Source: Gammaproteobacteria bacterium (GTDB lineage Bacteria > Pseudomonadota > Gammaproteobacteria > Pseudomonadales > Pseudohongiellaceae). From it: 64,000 bases of DNA. Location: assembly GCA_021773355.1 (NCBI GenBank), contig JAJFKE010000011.1, forward strand, positions 355,149 to 419,148, given 5' to 3'. Positions 9,075 to 17,893 of the stretch are shown here, one piece after another (the stretch's first letter is position 1; each line of letters begins with the position of its first letter). The position numbers and the translations under genes are program-made. The notes under the pieces are model-generated. The model was not told the DNA's origin, did not search any database, and saw nothing but the letters and a program-made list of their open reading frames with translations.

Positions 9075-9647
9075 TTATATTGCGTTCAACTGCTCAACAC
9101 AACCGGCAGCCCATAACAATGTGGTATTACTAACCTTATCGCAATCCACCCAGTCGTAAGGAATAAAGCGGCCCATTGCAACAACACCACACCAAAGACA
9201 GAGTGAAATGATAGCTCCTGTACGCAAAGGCTTGGGGGCAACCCTATCAGCATCCCAACTGCCGTCCGCCGCCCTCATTTTGGCGTTAAATATCCATGCA
9301 TTTACGAATGCTAATAGCAGTAAAAGCATTTTAATCCTGAACCACAGGCTCTGAACATTCTCAACTGGCTTTGCATAAACCAATAGTATCCCCGTTATGA
9401 ACATGATGACAAAGCCCGTAATCATGGGTTTATGTAAGCGATCCGCTATTGTGGTGGCAGGCACATTGGGTAATACCCAACCCAGCATGCGGAAATCGAT
9501 AATAAATAGCGAGCCGATACTGATCATCAAGGTAAGGACGTGAGTAGCTTCTAACCAATTCCAACTATAATAGCCAGAAACCAGCATTTGGCTGTATTGC
9601 TGCGCTTCCAACCAATGGGCAAATTGCAATAGTAACTCGTTAATCAC
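9075..9647 (-). CDS. DUF6644-like polytopic membrane protein (first cassette, A gene)
   Basis: This 190-residue membrane protein starts MINELLLQFAHWLEAQQ. It carries LEATHVLTLMISIG, then DFRMLGWVLPNVPA, and ends with GRFIPYDWVDC and a short Cys-containing tail. It is the paralogue of 7444-8019 and more distantly of the two B genes, so all four polytopic genes here descend from one ancestor. It is the first gene after the AraC-type regulator at 9778, in the same direction and 130 bases away, so that regulator is a good candidate to control it. Confidence 0.75.
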   Translation of the reverse strand: MINELLLQFAHWLEAQQYSQMLVSGYYSWNWLEATHVLTLMISIGSLFIIDFRMLGWVLPNVPATTIADRLHKPMITGFVIMFITGILLVYAKPVENVQSLWFRIKMLLLLLAFVNAWIFNAKMRAADGSWDADRVAPKPLRTGAIISLCLWCGVVAMGRFIPYDWVDCDKVSNTTLLWAAGCVEQLNAI

Positions 9648-9777
9648 GCCTTCGAACCTCGGTTAATTCCAAGCAGGAATATTTCGGTTTTATGAGAAGG
9701 CAGAGGATAAACATCCTTAAGCTGAGAGTCCACTTCTATCACTCCCAGGACTTGAATCGAATGTAGTAGAAGCCGAT

Positions 9778-10875
9778 CTAGTTTTGCGCCTGAATCTCAC
9801 GTTTTCTGAATTCAGATGGAGTAACACCCTTTATCTGCCGGAAAGCATTGTTAAATGGCGTGATTGATTGATAACCAACAGACAGCGCTATTGTCAATAC
9901 AGGTACATTGGGTTTTTCCCTATTCGCCAATGCATTGCTTGCGTCTTCAATACGATATTTATGCAACATGGCGTTAAAATTTCTATACCCCAGTTGCTTA
10001 TGAATGAAGGCGCGCAGTCGGTACTCGGGTAAATTCAGTTTCTTTGCCAACATAGAAATAGTTAATCCGGCCTCACGATACAATTTCCCCTCTTGAAATA
10101 CCTTATTGAAACTTTCAAGATCAAAAGGCGCCGTGTTATCCGGTTCAGCTTCTTCTGTTAATTCTGCGACTTTCCGTATGACGTTACCTAAGGAGACATA
10201 ATCGAATCGCATCGCCACCAACAGCATGCCCATGGCTAAGAAAGCAATGGAACCTACAATAATTGCCTGCGCTGTGGCATAGGTACTGGAACCTGCTTCT
10301 AAGAGAAAATTCTCGACAAACACTACGGCGAATATTAAAGCGCCTTGCACGCCGATGATAAACCAGCGAAGTATTCTGCGATCATCTACCAGGTCTGCTC
10401 TCCATCCTTTGAGAGTCCAATAGATTGCCGAAGCCACAAAGGCCAGCATCATCACATCCATGCAGGTACTGAGAAATGCTAATGAGGATGAGGAGGAGGC
10501 TTCGCTCGAATACAGAAACAGGCCTGATAGTATCGAGTCAACAATCACCTGAGTGGCAAAAGCAATTACCAATAACAGTGGGAATTTTTGTTGTTCCTGA
10601 AAAATCAAAAAGCAGTAAATCATGAACAATCCAGGAATAGTGTTGGCTCCCACCTGAATTATTAACTGCCAACGACTTAGGTCTAATTGGAATTGCGGCT
10701 CAATGTGTTGGCCTGCCATGCCATTTAACAAATACAACGATACAAATACTGCCATTAGGGCAAATACTCGCGCACTGCCTGCCCTGGGCTCCGCTTTTAG
10801 ATAGCCGGCAGCCAACAGCAAAACGGAAAGCATCGCAATAATTTGTGCGCTAAACAACAACAGTGGATTTGGCAC
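9778..10875 (-). CDS. AraC-family regulator with N-terminal membrane domain
   Basis: This is a 365-residue protein. Residues 1-235 contain about seven hydrophobic helices (starting PLLLFSAQIIAMLSVLLLAA), so the sensor part is in the inner membrane. Residues about 255-360 form an AraC DNA-binding domain: LTISMLAKKLNLPEYRLRAF is the first helix-turn-helix, and TIALSVGYQSITPFNNAF the second, followed by the family signature GVTPSEFRK. Membrane-bound AraC proteins of this layout are common in marine gammaproteobacteria and usually act on nearby genes. The likely targets are the duplicated membrane cassettes directly downstream on the same strand. The ligand is unknown. Confidence 0.9.
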   Translation of the reverse strand: MPNPLLLFSAQIIAMLSVLLLAAGYLKAEPRAGSARVFALMAVFVSLYLLNGMAGQHIEPQFQLDLSRWQLIIQVGANTIPGLFMIYCFLIFQEQQKFPLLLVIAFATQVIVDSILSGLFLYSSEASSSSSLAFLSTCMDVMMLAFVASAIYWTLKGWRADLVDDRRILRWFIIGVQGALIFAVVFVENFLLEAGSSTYATAQAIIVGSIAFLAMGMLLVAMRFDYVSLGNVIRKVAELTEEAEPDNTAPFDLESFNKVFQEGKLYREAGLTISMLAKKLNLPEYRLRAFIHKQLGYRNFNAMLHKYRIEDASNALANREKPNVPVLTIALSVGYQSITPFNNAFRQIKGVTPSEFRKREIQAQN

Positions 10876-10995
10876 AACAAGTTCCTGAAGATAGGGGGCC
10901 AGCGGTTAAGACAATAACCGATCAAATGGTAAAATTCAAAGCTCGCTTGCGGTCAAAATGGGAAGAAACTCGACACTACCTCAAATAGGGAGAAT

Positions 10996-11280
10996 TTAAC
11001 GTCGGAACCTCTGTTCTACCTCATCAATGATGCTATCCACTGATCGACCACCTTGTTCCTCAGCGCCAAATTGATTGAATAGATTTATTGACCTTTCTGT
11101 ACCCCGTCCAAATTTAAGAACTCGTTCAAAATAGCTATCTGGCCCGTCATTTTGCTTAACAAGATCGATGATGAATGCGCCCAAAGCAAGCACACTGAGT
11201 AGAACATCACGAAAAGCATCAATGTAGAGCTTTATTTGGAATACGAGAAATTTACGTAGTTGTGGCCAAAATCTATTCAT
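10996..11280 (-). CDS. Small hypothetical protein
   Basis: This is a 94-residue protein I do not recognise. MNRFWPQLRKFLVFQIKLYI leads into a hydrophobic segment (DVLLSVLALGAFIIDLV), followed by a soluble, charged tail ending VDSIIDEVEQRFRR. AGGAG lies nine bases before the ATG at 11280; the longer in-frame start at 11319 lacks this. It is upstream of the AraC-type gene on the same strand and may be an independent unit. Confidence 0.6.
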   Translation of the reverse strand: MNRFWPQLRKFLVFQIKLYIDAFRDVLLSVLALGAFIIDLVKQNDGPDSYFERVLKFGRGTERSINLFNQFGAEEQGGRSVDSIIDEVEQRFRR

Positions 11281-11774
11281 CGAATCTGTCTCCTGAACCA
11301 CCCTCATCAATTGCGTCATTGCTCATGTCAATACTCCATTAGCCTTCAATATTGATGTTCAAGCAAGCGTTTTTCTGCCCGACTCTAAAAAAGGTTCAGC
11401 TGCGAACCCATGTGTCATGCGTTCGCAGCCTGAACCAAGCGCAAAAACTGGTTTACAGGCAGGTAAAAACTCTAAATATAGACGCAATAACCATCTTTAC
11501 GGTTACATAAGCTTGCACCTGAGCCCCGACATTTCCGCCACCTTCCTATACCATTCACGTTCTGTGCCAATATTCTATCTATTTGTTTTATATGTTATTT
11601 TTCAATTTCGAACGTAAGCGAGATGAGTAAAATCGCCAGCGATTGATAAATCTCGCTATCGACCTAATATTTAAAGTAAGAATTGTGGGTATGAAAAGGA
11701 TACTTCGAAGATAAAACTCTTGCTGTGGCTGGGTAATTCCCATGTATTACAAAAATAGTTCCCAACTACTTCAA
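11281..11774. other. Gene-free stretch
   Basis: About 490 bases between the small gene at 10996 and the second miniature element. Reading frames here are short and lack ribosome sites. I see no repeat, RNA gene or clear promoter. It presumably holds the promoter of the 10996 gene. Confidence 0.5.
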
Positions 11775-11778
11775 CTAG

Positions 11779-12016
11779 GGAGCCTCTGAACAAGTCTATG
11801 ACCTCTCTGGCCTACAGCCAGTTCTGCTATCAAGACGTACTTTCGCCGAGCCTGTCAAGAAACTGCAACGAAGAGAGCGCACTCGGTGTAAACCCCCGAC
11901 CGGCGGGGCCTAAGCAGGCGCCGTACTGCGGCGTTGTCGCGCTTGGTGCGCACGACACCTTGCTTCGGCGCGCGCCGGACTCCCGCAGAGTGGCTATAGA
12001 CTTGTTCAGAGGCTCC
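11779..12016. mobile_element. Miniature inverted-repeat element, copy 2 (complete)
   Basis: A 238-bp element with 21-bp perfect terminal inverted repeats (GGAGCCTCTGAACAAGTCTA on each side) flanked by CTAG duplications at 11775-11778 and 12017-12020. It shares its interior with 719-950, differing mainly by substitutions and a few short indels. It encodes nothing, so it depends on a transposase elsewhere. The YTAR target duplication and the GAACAAGTC part of the end match what I recall of IS5-group elements. It sits ten bases beyond the stop codon of the gene at 12030, so it may influence 3' end formation there. Confidence 0.85.
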
Positions 12017-12029
12017 CTAGATTTTTTAT

Positions 12030-13325
12030 TTACTCGGCTGCTACAAAATCTTCATCCACATCCGTTGTAGACTCTTCGATAACGGTTACAATTGGCGAAA
12101 TCGATTCCAACTCAAAATTCATACCCGCATTGTCGATCAGACGAGTAATTAACTTATCATTGAATGCCGTAGCAGGCGTCCAAAAACCTCCCCCAACCTC
12201 TCCCTCGTCAACGTCGCGACGTAAGCTAATACCAGCCTGCGCCAGCATCTTGGCTGTGGATCCGTATCCGGGGTCTCTGTCACCGGTAACCTTAACTCTG
12301 ATCTCATCACCATGTTTTGTTCTACCAAGTAAACGCAGGTCATAACAGCCGTTAAGTTGCTGCTCGGGGCTAGGGCCCTCTCCGGGACTCGGTAGAAAAA
12401 AACGCGTCGCAATCCAACGAATTGGCGCCAAGGTTAAGGCCATAGCGGAAAGCTTGGTACCGAAGGCAAGGCGCTTAGCCTTTTTCTCACCTTGCTGTCC
12501 CCCGCCGGTAAGCATGGCTTCATCGTAACGAAAATCTTCGTCATAAAACCCTTGTAACAACGCATTGCTGCGCAGGACCACTCGAGTATTAATAGATGCC
12601 ATGATAAACGGCGCTGCCCAGGCATCGTAGTCATCATCATATTCCATTGACACATTGTGTTGTTTGATTTCGAATTGATGATCGGCCGGACACAGTGAAT
12701 AAGGGTCGCTCAATTCCTTTCGTATTTCGGGATTGTTAGCTGCTTCCTTGTAGAGATTCAGGCCACTGGCAATTGTTCCCCCAGAGGCACCCCCTTTTAG
12801 CACCTTGACCCGCAACTTTACCTCATCACAATAGCTACCAAAATGTTCCTTAGCCTTTTCCTGTAGAAACTTCACTCCAAGGTCAGAAGGTATCGAATCG
12901 AAGCCGCAACAGTTTACGATCCTGGCGCCGCTGTTCTTAGCCTCCTCTTGGTATCGCTCTATCATTCGGCGAATCCACTGCGGTTCGCCGCTTAGATCAC
13001 AATAGTCCGTGCCGGTCTGACAACACAGTTTAAGCAATGATTCGCCATAGAGAGCATAAGGACCTACAGTAGAAATGATAAGCTCTGTTCTTTCACACAT
13101 CGATCGAAGGGAAGTTTCATCCGAGGAATCTGCGATTATCAGTGGCACTAAGTCAGCTGCAGAACCCAAAGATTCTTTCAGCTTATCAAGCTTCGATTGT
13201 GATCTTGCTGCCATGGCCCAAGTTAGATTGGGCTCGGTATATTCCTTAACCAAATAATTGGAGAGTATCTTACCTACAAAGCTAGTCGCACCAAACACCA
13301 CGATGTCAAATTCTCTATTAATCAT
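12030..13325 (-). CDS. Saccharopine dehydrogenase-like / trans-acting enoyl reductase family protein
   Basis: This is a 431-residue enzyme. Its N-terminal Rossmann domain begins FDIVVFGATSFVGKILSNYL, with the dinucleotide-binding GATSFVG. VGPYALYGESLLKLC, then DYCDLSGEPQWIRRMI, and NCCGFDSIPSDLGV are hallmarks of the saccharopine dehydrogenase NADP-binding family as used by mycobacterial trans-acting enoyl reductases. The substrate in gammaproteobacteria is unknown, perhaps a lipid. Length is normal for this group. The start is ATG at 13325. The gene stands alone, between a receptor remnant and the miniature element. Confidence 0.85.
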   Translation of the reverse strand: MINREFDIVVFGATSFVGKILSNYLVKEYTEPNLTWAMAARSQSKLDKLKESLGSAADLVPLIIADSSDETSLRSMCERTELIISTVGPYALYGESLLKLCCQTGTDYCDLSGEPQWIRRMIERYQEEAKNSGARIVNCCGFDSIPSDLGVKFLQEKAKEHFGSYCDEVKLRVKVLKGGASGGTIASGLNLYKEAANNPEIRKELSDPYSLCPADHQFEIKQHNVSMEYDDDYDAWAAPFIMASINTRVVLRSNALLQGFYDEDFRYDEAMLTGGGQQGEKKAKRLAFGTKLSAMALTLAPIRWIATRFFLPSPGEGPSPEQQLNGCYDLRLLGRTKHGDEIRVKVTGDRDPGYGSTAKMLAQAGISLRRDVDEGEVGGGFWTPATAFNDKLITRLIDNAGMNFELESISPIVTVIEESTTDVDEDFVAAE

Positions 13326-13370
13326 ATTTGAGTTCCTACAGATCCAGCCTCTTCAGAAGCAGCACCCTCT

Positions 13371-13826
13371 TTAGAAAGTACCGCGAATCTTGAAGCCAAA
13401 TGCATCACCGTTGATTGTTCTAAATCGTTCAATTTCACTGAGTACGCGATCCCCCAAATAGCCCTCATAGCGGCGCCATTCTCGTTTATTCTCATGATCC
13501 AATGCGTTGACAAATTCAAACGGTCAAGTTAGACCTGCAAATCCAGACTTCTCCAGAAATACAGTCAAATCACTTCCCGATCCATTAAACAGTACATTGT
13601 CGATATCGTAAAGTGGAGGATTTCCATCGAAGCGGTCACCGTAGTTTAAGCTATATCTCGGCCCATGGTGACGAAATCCGAATCGTAAGCGACCTCTATC
13701 AAAGGGAACAACCTGACGCTTACCCCCTATTGATGAATCTTCGATAACTTGATTCTGCACATTAACTCTATGCAATGGGAAAAGGAATAGCAGAGTTCTC
13801 AACTTGGAGTTTGGAATAGCGGGTCA
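13371..13826 (-). pseudogene. C-terminal remnant of a TonB-dependent receptor
   Basis: On the minus strand a frame reads from about 13826 to a TAA at 13371-13373 and is interrupted by one in-frame TGA near 13526. It aligns end to end with the last 160 residues of the intact receptor at 30414-32612: FGFRHHGPRYSLNYGDRFDG against FGFRHDLPQWNMNWGGQW, then YDIDNVLF against YDIDDIEL, and finally FGFKIRGTF against LSFKISGTF. These are terminal beta strands of an outer-membrane barrel with the usual final phenylalanine. No start, plug or TonB box is left upstream, so this is a decayed fragment with a premature stop. Confidence 0.75.
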
Positions 13827-13860
13827 ACATTGCAGGCGTAATTTGAAGTAAAAGACTGGA

Positions 13861-14901
13861 CTAAACTGTAGCATTATTTTCAACATCAGGCTCTACTTTG
13901 AAAGAGCCCGATGACTTACTCGCGAAGCCATCTCTCGAATGACGATAGCTCATCCAAATTAGAAACTGCAAACCAAACAATAATGACGCGGCGAGCAGAT
14001 GAGTTGGCTGTATCAGGGCAGGCATTCCTAAATGGCCAAGTGTCGCTCCAGAAAGTATCGCAGCAGCAATTACAAAAATCATCCCAATGGTGAGTTTGCT
14101 TAGAGTGTGCTGCCAACCCAAAGAGATAAGCAATAAACGAGCTAGCCAAAGGTTTGAAAATAGAACAACAGCAGAAAAACTTCGATGCACATAGAAAAAC
14201 CAAGGCATCGCCTCTATCCAACTGGAACGCAATTCCTCTCCCTGCGCTTCGCGAATAAAATCAGTCATTTCTCGAACCTGGGTGCCCATGGCAACTTGTA
14301 ACACGGTCAAGCCAAGAACAATATAAAGCCACCCCTCAAAGTCAGGATCGATATTTGCCACAGACTGCGACTCCATCAATCCCCGCCTGGCTTGTGCCAC
14401 GGCGAACAACAAAGTGCCTACAATCGCCAAGGCCATCAGCATGTGCAGTGTAATCATACCGGGCTGCAAATTTGACCCGACTACCTTAGCACCCAGCCAA
14501 CCTTGGAATCCAACCATTAAAAATGCAGCTAGTGAAGCTTTAAATATCCAGGTGTTGTGTTGCCTACAAGACCAGGAATATATCGCGGTTAGAAATATCA
14601 AGAAACCAATGCTTACACCAAGCAATCGATTGGTGTATTCCGTCCAGGTTTTAACCACATTGAAGCGCGTGTCTGCATAACCCAACTCGGCATAAACTTC
14701 CTGATAATTCGCAGGTAGTTGAGCTTCACTGGTTGGCGGTATCCACTGACCAAAACAGGTAGGCCAATCCGGACAACCCATACCCGCACCTGAGGCGCGC
14801 ACAGTCGCACCAACCAGAATTAAAAAATAAACCGCAGCAAGAGTTATCCAAGCCATACGGCGATAGCGTTGTAACGCTCTGTTATTGGTTTCAGTGTTCA
14901 T
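13861..14901 (-). CDS. ctaA: Heme A synthase (COX15/CtaA family)
   Basis: This 346-residue, eight-helix inner-membrane enzyme oxidises the C8 methyl of heme O to a formyl group, giving heme A for cytochrome oxidase. The N-terminal helix is followed by the family motif VRASGAGMGCPDWPTCFGQW near residue 33; WTEYTNRLLG carries the heme-binding histidine-side region, and HRSFSA and QPTHLLAA supply later helix histidines. Length fits proteobacterial CtaA. No cox or ctaB genes are next to it in the window; the region to the left is a receptor remnant. Start ATG at 14901. Confidence 0.93.
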   Translation of the reverse strand: MNTETNNRALQRYRRMAWITLAAVYFLILVGATVRASGAGMGCPDWPTCFGQWIPPTSEAQLPANYQEVYAELGYADTRFNVVKTWTEYTNRLLGVSIGFLIFLTAIYSWSCRQHNTWIFKASLAAFLMVGFQGWLGAKVVGSNLQPGMITLHMLMALAIVGTLLFAVAQARRGLMESQSVANIDPDFEGWLYIVLGLTVLQVAMGTQVREMTDFIREAQGEELRSSWIEAMPWFFYVHRSFSAVVLFSNLWLARLLLISLGWQHTLSKLTIGMIFVIAAAILSGATLGHLGMPALIQPTHLLAASLLFGLQFLIWMSYRHSRDGFASKSSGSFKVEPDVENNATV

Positions 14902-15010
14902 AGCAAATAGGTGGCTTAATTGTTTCGATGAATTGTTGCTTGCATCGCAGCAAGCTTATCCTTGCCGAGGAGGAGCATAAGATAAAATCTTGTATCAGTA
15001 CCAGAGTGAG

Positions 15011-16189
15011 TTAACTTCGCAGAGATTCCAACAGAGCGAAGGAAGCGTAACTATCCATTGGCAAGCCCTGTTGCTGTTGATACGCCCGGATCGCGTTTCT
15101 GGTTCGACTACCCACCCTACCGTCAGGTTCACCTGAATCGAAACCGAGCCCATTCAACAACTCTTGCAATTCACGCACCTGTTCAACACTCATTGCCTGC
15201 TCATTCTCGGGCATGTGCTGTATGGGTGGTCCACCGGCAAAACGGTCGGCCAGATGCCCTACGGTAAGAGCATAAAAAATAGGGGTGTTATACACACGAG
15301 TGACCCTGAAATTATCATAGGTCAGAAATGCGGGCCCCGTGGCTCCGGCGGGAATGACCATAGACGCGCGCATGTCCGCCACTGGAATGGGAGCACCCGA
15401 AGTTCGCAGAATTCCCATATCACGCCATTCCTGTAGTGGTTTTCGTATATTGGTGCCAGCCAAGGCGAAATCGAAATTATCCGGCAGTATGACTTCCCTG
15501 CCCCAACGTTCGTCGCCCTTCCATCCCGATTTTGAAAGATAGTTCGCCGCCGAATGGAATATGTCTGGCAAGCTATTCCAGATATCTATTCTGCCATCAC
15601 CATCACCGTCAACCCCATGCTGATAAAATACCGTAGGCATGAATTGCAATTGCCCCATCGCCCCGGCCCAGGAACCGCTCATACTTTCGGCAGTGATGTG
15701 ACCATCATCTATGATCTGCAAGGCAGTTAAAATTTGTGCACGAAACATGTCGGCTCGGCGCGGGTCATAGGCCAAGGTAGCAAGAGCCTGAAGAACTGAA
15801 AAGCCTCCGGTGTTACTACCAAAATTACTTTCCACCGCCCAAAAGGCTGCCAAATATTGAGGTTGCACTCCATAGCGCTGGCGAACTTCCTCCAGCAATA
15901 CCCGGTGCTCTGCTAAAAGCTCTTGTCCACGCTCAACCTGCCTGGGCGTTATGCGTAGGCCCAAATAACGGGTAAATGTCTGAACAAATTCGGGCTGGCT
16001 TGCGTCCAATTCAAGAACTCGTTGCAGGGGTGCTTCAAGATCATCAAGCGCGGCGAGGGTCGCCTCACTAATACCAAGAGCAGCCGCCTCAGCACGCAGC
16101 TCGGCAACCCATTCAGCGAAGGACTGTTGTTGCGCCAACGAGGGAGTGCTGAGGACTAATAAAAAAAGGAATGCAACGGCCGTTTTCAT
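15011..16189 (-). CDS. Lytic murein transglycosylase, MltB type, with peptidoglycan-binding domain
   Basis: This 392-residue exported enzyme cleaves peptidoglycan glycan strands to anhydro products. A signal peptide (MKTAVAFLFLLVLSTPSLAQ) precedes the SLT family 3 domain (about 25-315), with the catalytic glutamate in FWAVESNFG, then GSWAGAMGQLQFMPTVF and the conserved VDGDGDGRIDIWN. At the C-terminus (about 325-390) is a peptidoglycan-binding type 1 domain (LQELLNGLGFDSGEPDGRVG). There is no lipobox, so it would be soluble in the periplasm, unlike E. coli MltB. I chose ATG 16189 because it begins the signal peptide; the upstream open frame to 16246 does not look coding. Confidence 0.9.
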   Translation of the reverse strand: MKTAVAFLFLLVLSTPSLAQQQSFAEWVAELRAEAAALGISEATLAALDDLEAPLQRVLELDASQPEFVQTFTRYLGLRITPRQVERGQELLAEHRVLLEEVRQRYGVQPQYLAAFWAVESNFGSNTGGFSVLQALATLAYDPRRADMFRAQILTALQIIDDGHITAESMSGSWAGAMGQLQFMPTVFYQHGVDGDGDGRIDIWNSLPDIFHSAANYLSKSGWKGDERWGREVILPDNFDFALAGTNIRKPLQEWRDMGILRTSGAPIPVADMRASMVIPAGATGPAFLTYDNFRVTRVYNTPIFYALTVGHLADRFAGGPPIQHMPENEQAMSVEQVRELQELLNGLGFDSGEPDGRVGSRTRNAIRAYQQQQGLPMDSYASFALLESLRS

Positions 16190-16319
16190 GCTGCTATGAT
16201 AATGGATATCGCCACGAATGGAAATCTGCAATGCTGTACAGACCACTATTCAAAGCTTGGATACCAGGTTCAATCCTGGCCATGCGGGAATGGACCAGGG
16301 GACGACATCACGTAATCGA

Positions 16320-16691
16320 CTAGGCTGCCTGGGAATGATTCAGGTATTCACTGACTTGCTTCTCGTCCTGCTTCGCCAACGATAGAAAGTTGAGCCCGAG
16401 ATGATAACTGTCCTGACGTTGACGGCGACAATAAGAAACAGTACAAGTGGATTTGATTTTCCGGCAATTTCGACCACGGGTAGGTAGGGTAAACTCCAAT
16501 TCGAAATCAGGAAAAAGCCCCGCCTCGGATTTGAATTTTGCCAGCTGCTCAACTAATTGATGGCGACATTCAATTTGAATACCAGCCGGGGAAAGGTTCA
16601 TAAGCGTGCCATTTCTGACTATGCCTGCAAGTCGAATATTGGCTTCGCCACGTATATTTACTCTAGGGTAATTTCGTTTATCATTGTTCAT
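16320..16691 (-). CDS. PilZ domain protein
   Basis: This 123-residue protein is a single PilZ domain. It has the two c-di-GMP motifs: RNYPR (RxxxR) at the N-terminus and NLSPAG (D/NxSxxG) about 30 residues later, followed by beta strands including FELEFTLP and YHLGLNFLSL. Such proteins bind cyclic di-GMP and pass the signal to partners. I chose the ATG at 16691; the frame also starts with a GTG at 16718. It is divergent from the disrupted peptidase gene to the right. Confidence 0.88.
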   Translation of the reverse strand: MNNDKRNYPRVNIRGEANIRLAGIVRNGTLMNLSPAGIQIECRHQLVEQLAKFKSEAGLFPDFELEFTLPTRGRNCRKIKSTCTVSYCRRQRQDSYHLGLNFLSLAKQDEKQVSEYLNHSQAA

Positions 16692-16857
16692 AGCATCATT
16701 CTTAAAGGTATTAAACACGGTTATTAGATTACTCCTATAGCGAACTTATCCCAGCAATAATTAGTTAAATTATGATCCACGCCACATTTTTACCGGCCAT
16801 AGAAGTAAAGTGTGAAGCCGTTGGCACTAATAACAACATATGAAGAAGGTAAGCGAC

Positions 16858-17879
16858 ATGGCACGTTATCTAAGGAGCCTCTGATTAACTCCAAATTACC
16901 TCTGCGTGACCTGAAACGTACAGATTCTAGACGCCGTTTGCCGCTAATGGTCACCCCCTTAGCAACAACGGCAACGACGAAGATGGGCGTTTCAGGCCGC
17001 GCCCTTCGGGGCATTTGGCTTGCCCAGATCTTTTCCTTGTCTCTTTTCGGCAGGCCGACGCATGCCTTCAAACAGACGCCTCAACCTCGGAACAAGCCAA
17101 AAGCCAGACGCAGTTTGGAGTTAATCAGAGGGTCCCTAAATACATTTGTCCATCCTTGTATTTCGCTAGGGAATATTCTTACAGTCATTCTTCCTATTAT
17201 CGTACTCGAAATAATCACCCCAGGCAGCAACGCAGCGGAGTGGCAATCAAATACGCTCTTGGAAGTGGTGAGAGATTACGATGAACAGGAGCAGAGAGCT
17301 CATTATGATGATTTACTCGCTGAGTTCGGCCAATTCAAGCAATTACCGAAAGAGTTTGAACTGCAAGCACTGCTAGCCTTGAGCCATTACCCGGAACTGA
17401 AGCAGGCAAAAATAAAATTCATTGTCGCTGATGTTTCAATTCCTTTATCTTCCCGTCCACACTGGAGCAGCATGCTTCGTTCAGCAAAAAACCGCAACTA
17501 CCAAGTGATAATTGATAGCGAGTTAGAAGGGCCTAGAGATGTCTTGCTACTAAAGAACCAACCGTTCAATGCCCAAGTTGGCATCATAGGTCACGAATTA
17601 GCCCACACCGCCTATTACCTTAATCGCTCGTTCTTTGGCATCCTTAGTGACGCCCTGTGTCAGTTTTCTGAATGTCGAATTGAGTTTGAACGGGCCACCG
17701 ACCGGCGTCTAATAGACTATGGACTAGGCTGGCAACGGTACGACCATGCATCATTTGTCAGGCGTCGCTTCGCATCAAATCTTAGTTCTGCCAACACTAC
17801 ACAAGGCGGAGGTGGTGCTTATATGAGCCCCGCAGAACTGCTGAGGATTATGGAAAACCACGAATCCTATGCCGATTGA
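16858..17879 (+). pseudogene. Putative HExxH peptidase gene, split near its start by a miniature element
   Basis: The original gene starts at ATG 16858, preceded by GAAGG, and reads MARYL before being interrupted by the element at 16874-17135. Removing the element plus one CTAA joins MARYL directly to NTFVHPCISLGN, and a signal-like segment ending SNAAEW follows. As the sequence stands, translation from 16858 stops after eight codons. The body (17140-17879) is intact and carries GHELAHTAYYL (HExxH zinc site) and, about 40 residues on, EFERATDRRLIDYG, an arrangement like the third-ligand region of M48-type peptidases. A longer frame from GTG 16812 runs through the element and could give a fusion protein without a usual signal peptide. 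The family assignment is tentative. Confidence 0.65.
16874..17135. mobile_element. Miniature inverted-repeat element, second type
   Basis: A 262-bp non-coding element. The left end is GGAGCCTCTGATTAACTCCA; the right end is the inverted GGACCCTCTGATTAACTCCA, with one mismatch. CTAA is duplicated at 16870-16873 and 17136-17139. The outer GGAGCCTCTGA matches the ends of the other two elements in this window, but the interior is different, so it is a second family using the same kind of transposase. It has landed in codon 5 of the peptidase gene. Confidence 0.85.
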
Positions 17880-17893
17880 AATAGATGCCTACT

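Noticed and set aside
16230..16310. tRNA T-arm-like GGTTCAATCC
   Set aside because: The stem would leave a six-base loop, and no acceptor, D or anticodon arms can be built around it on either strand.
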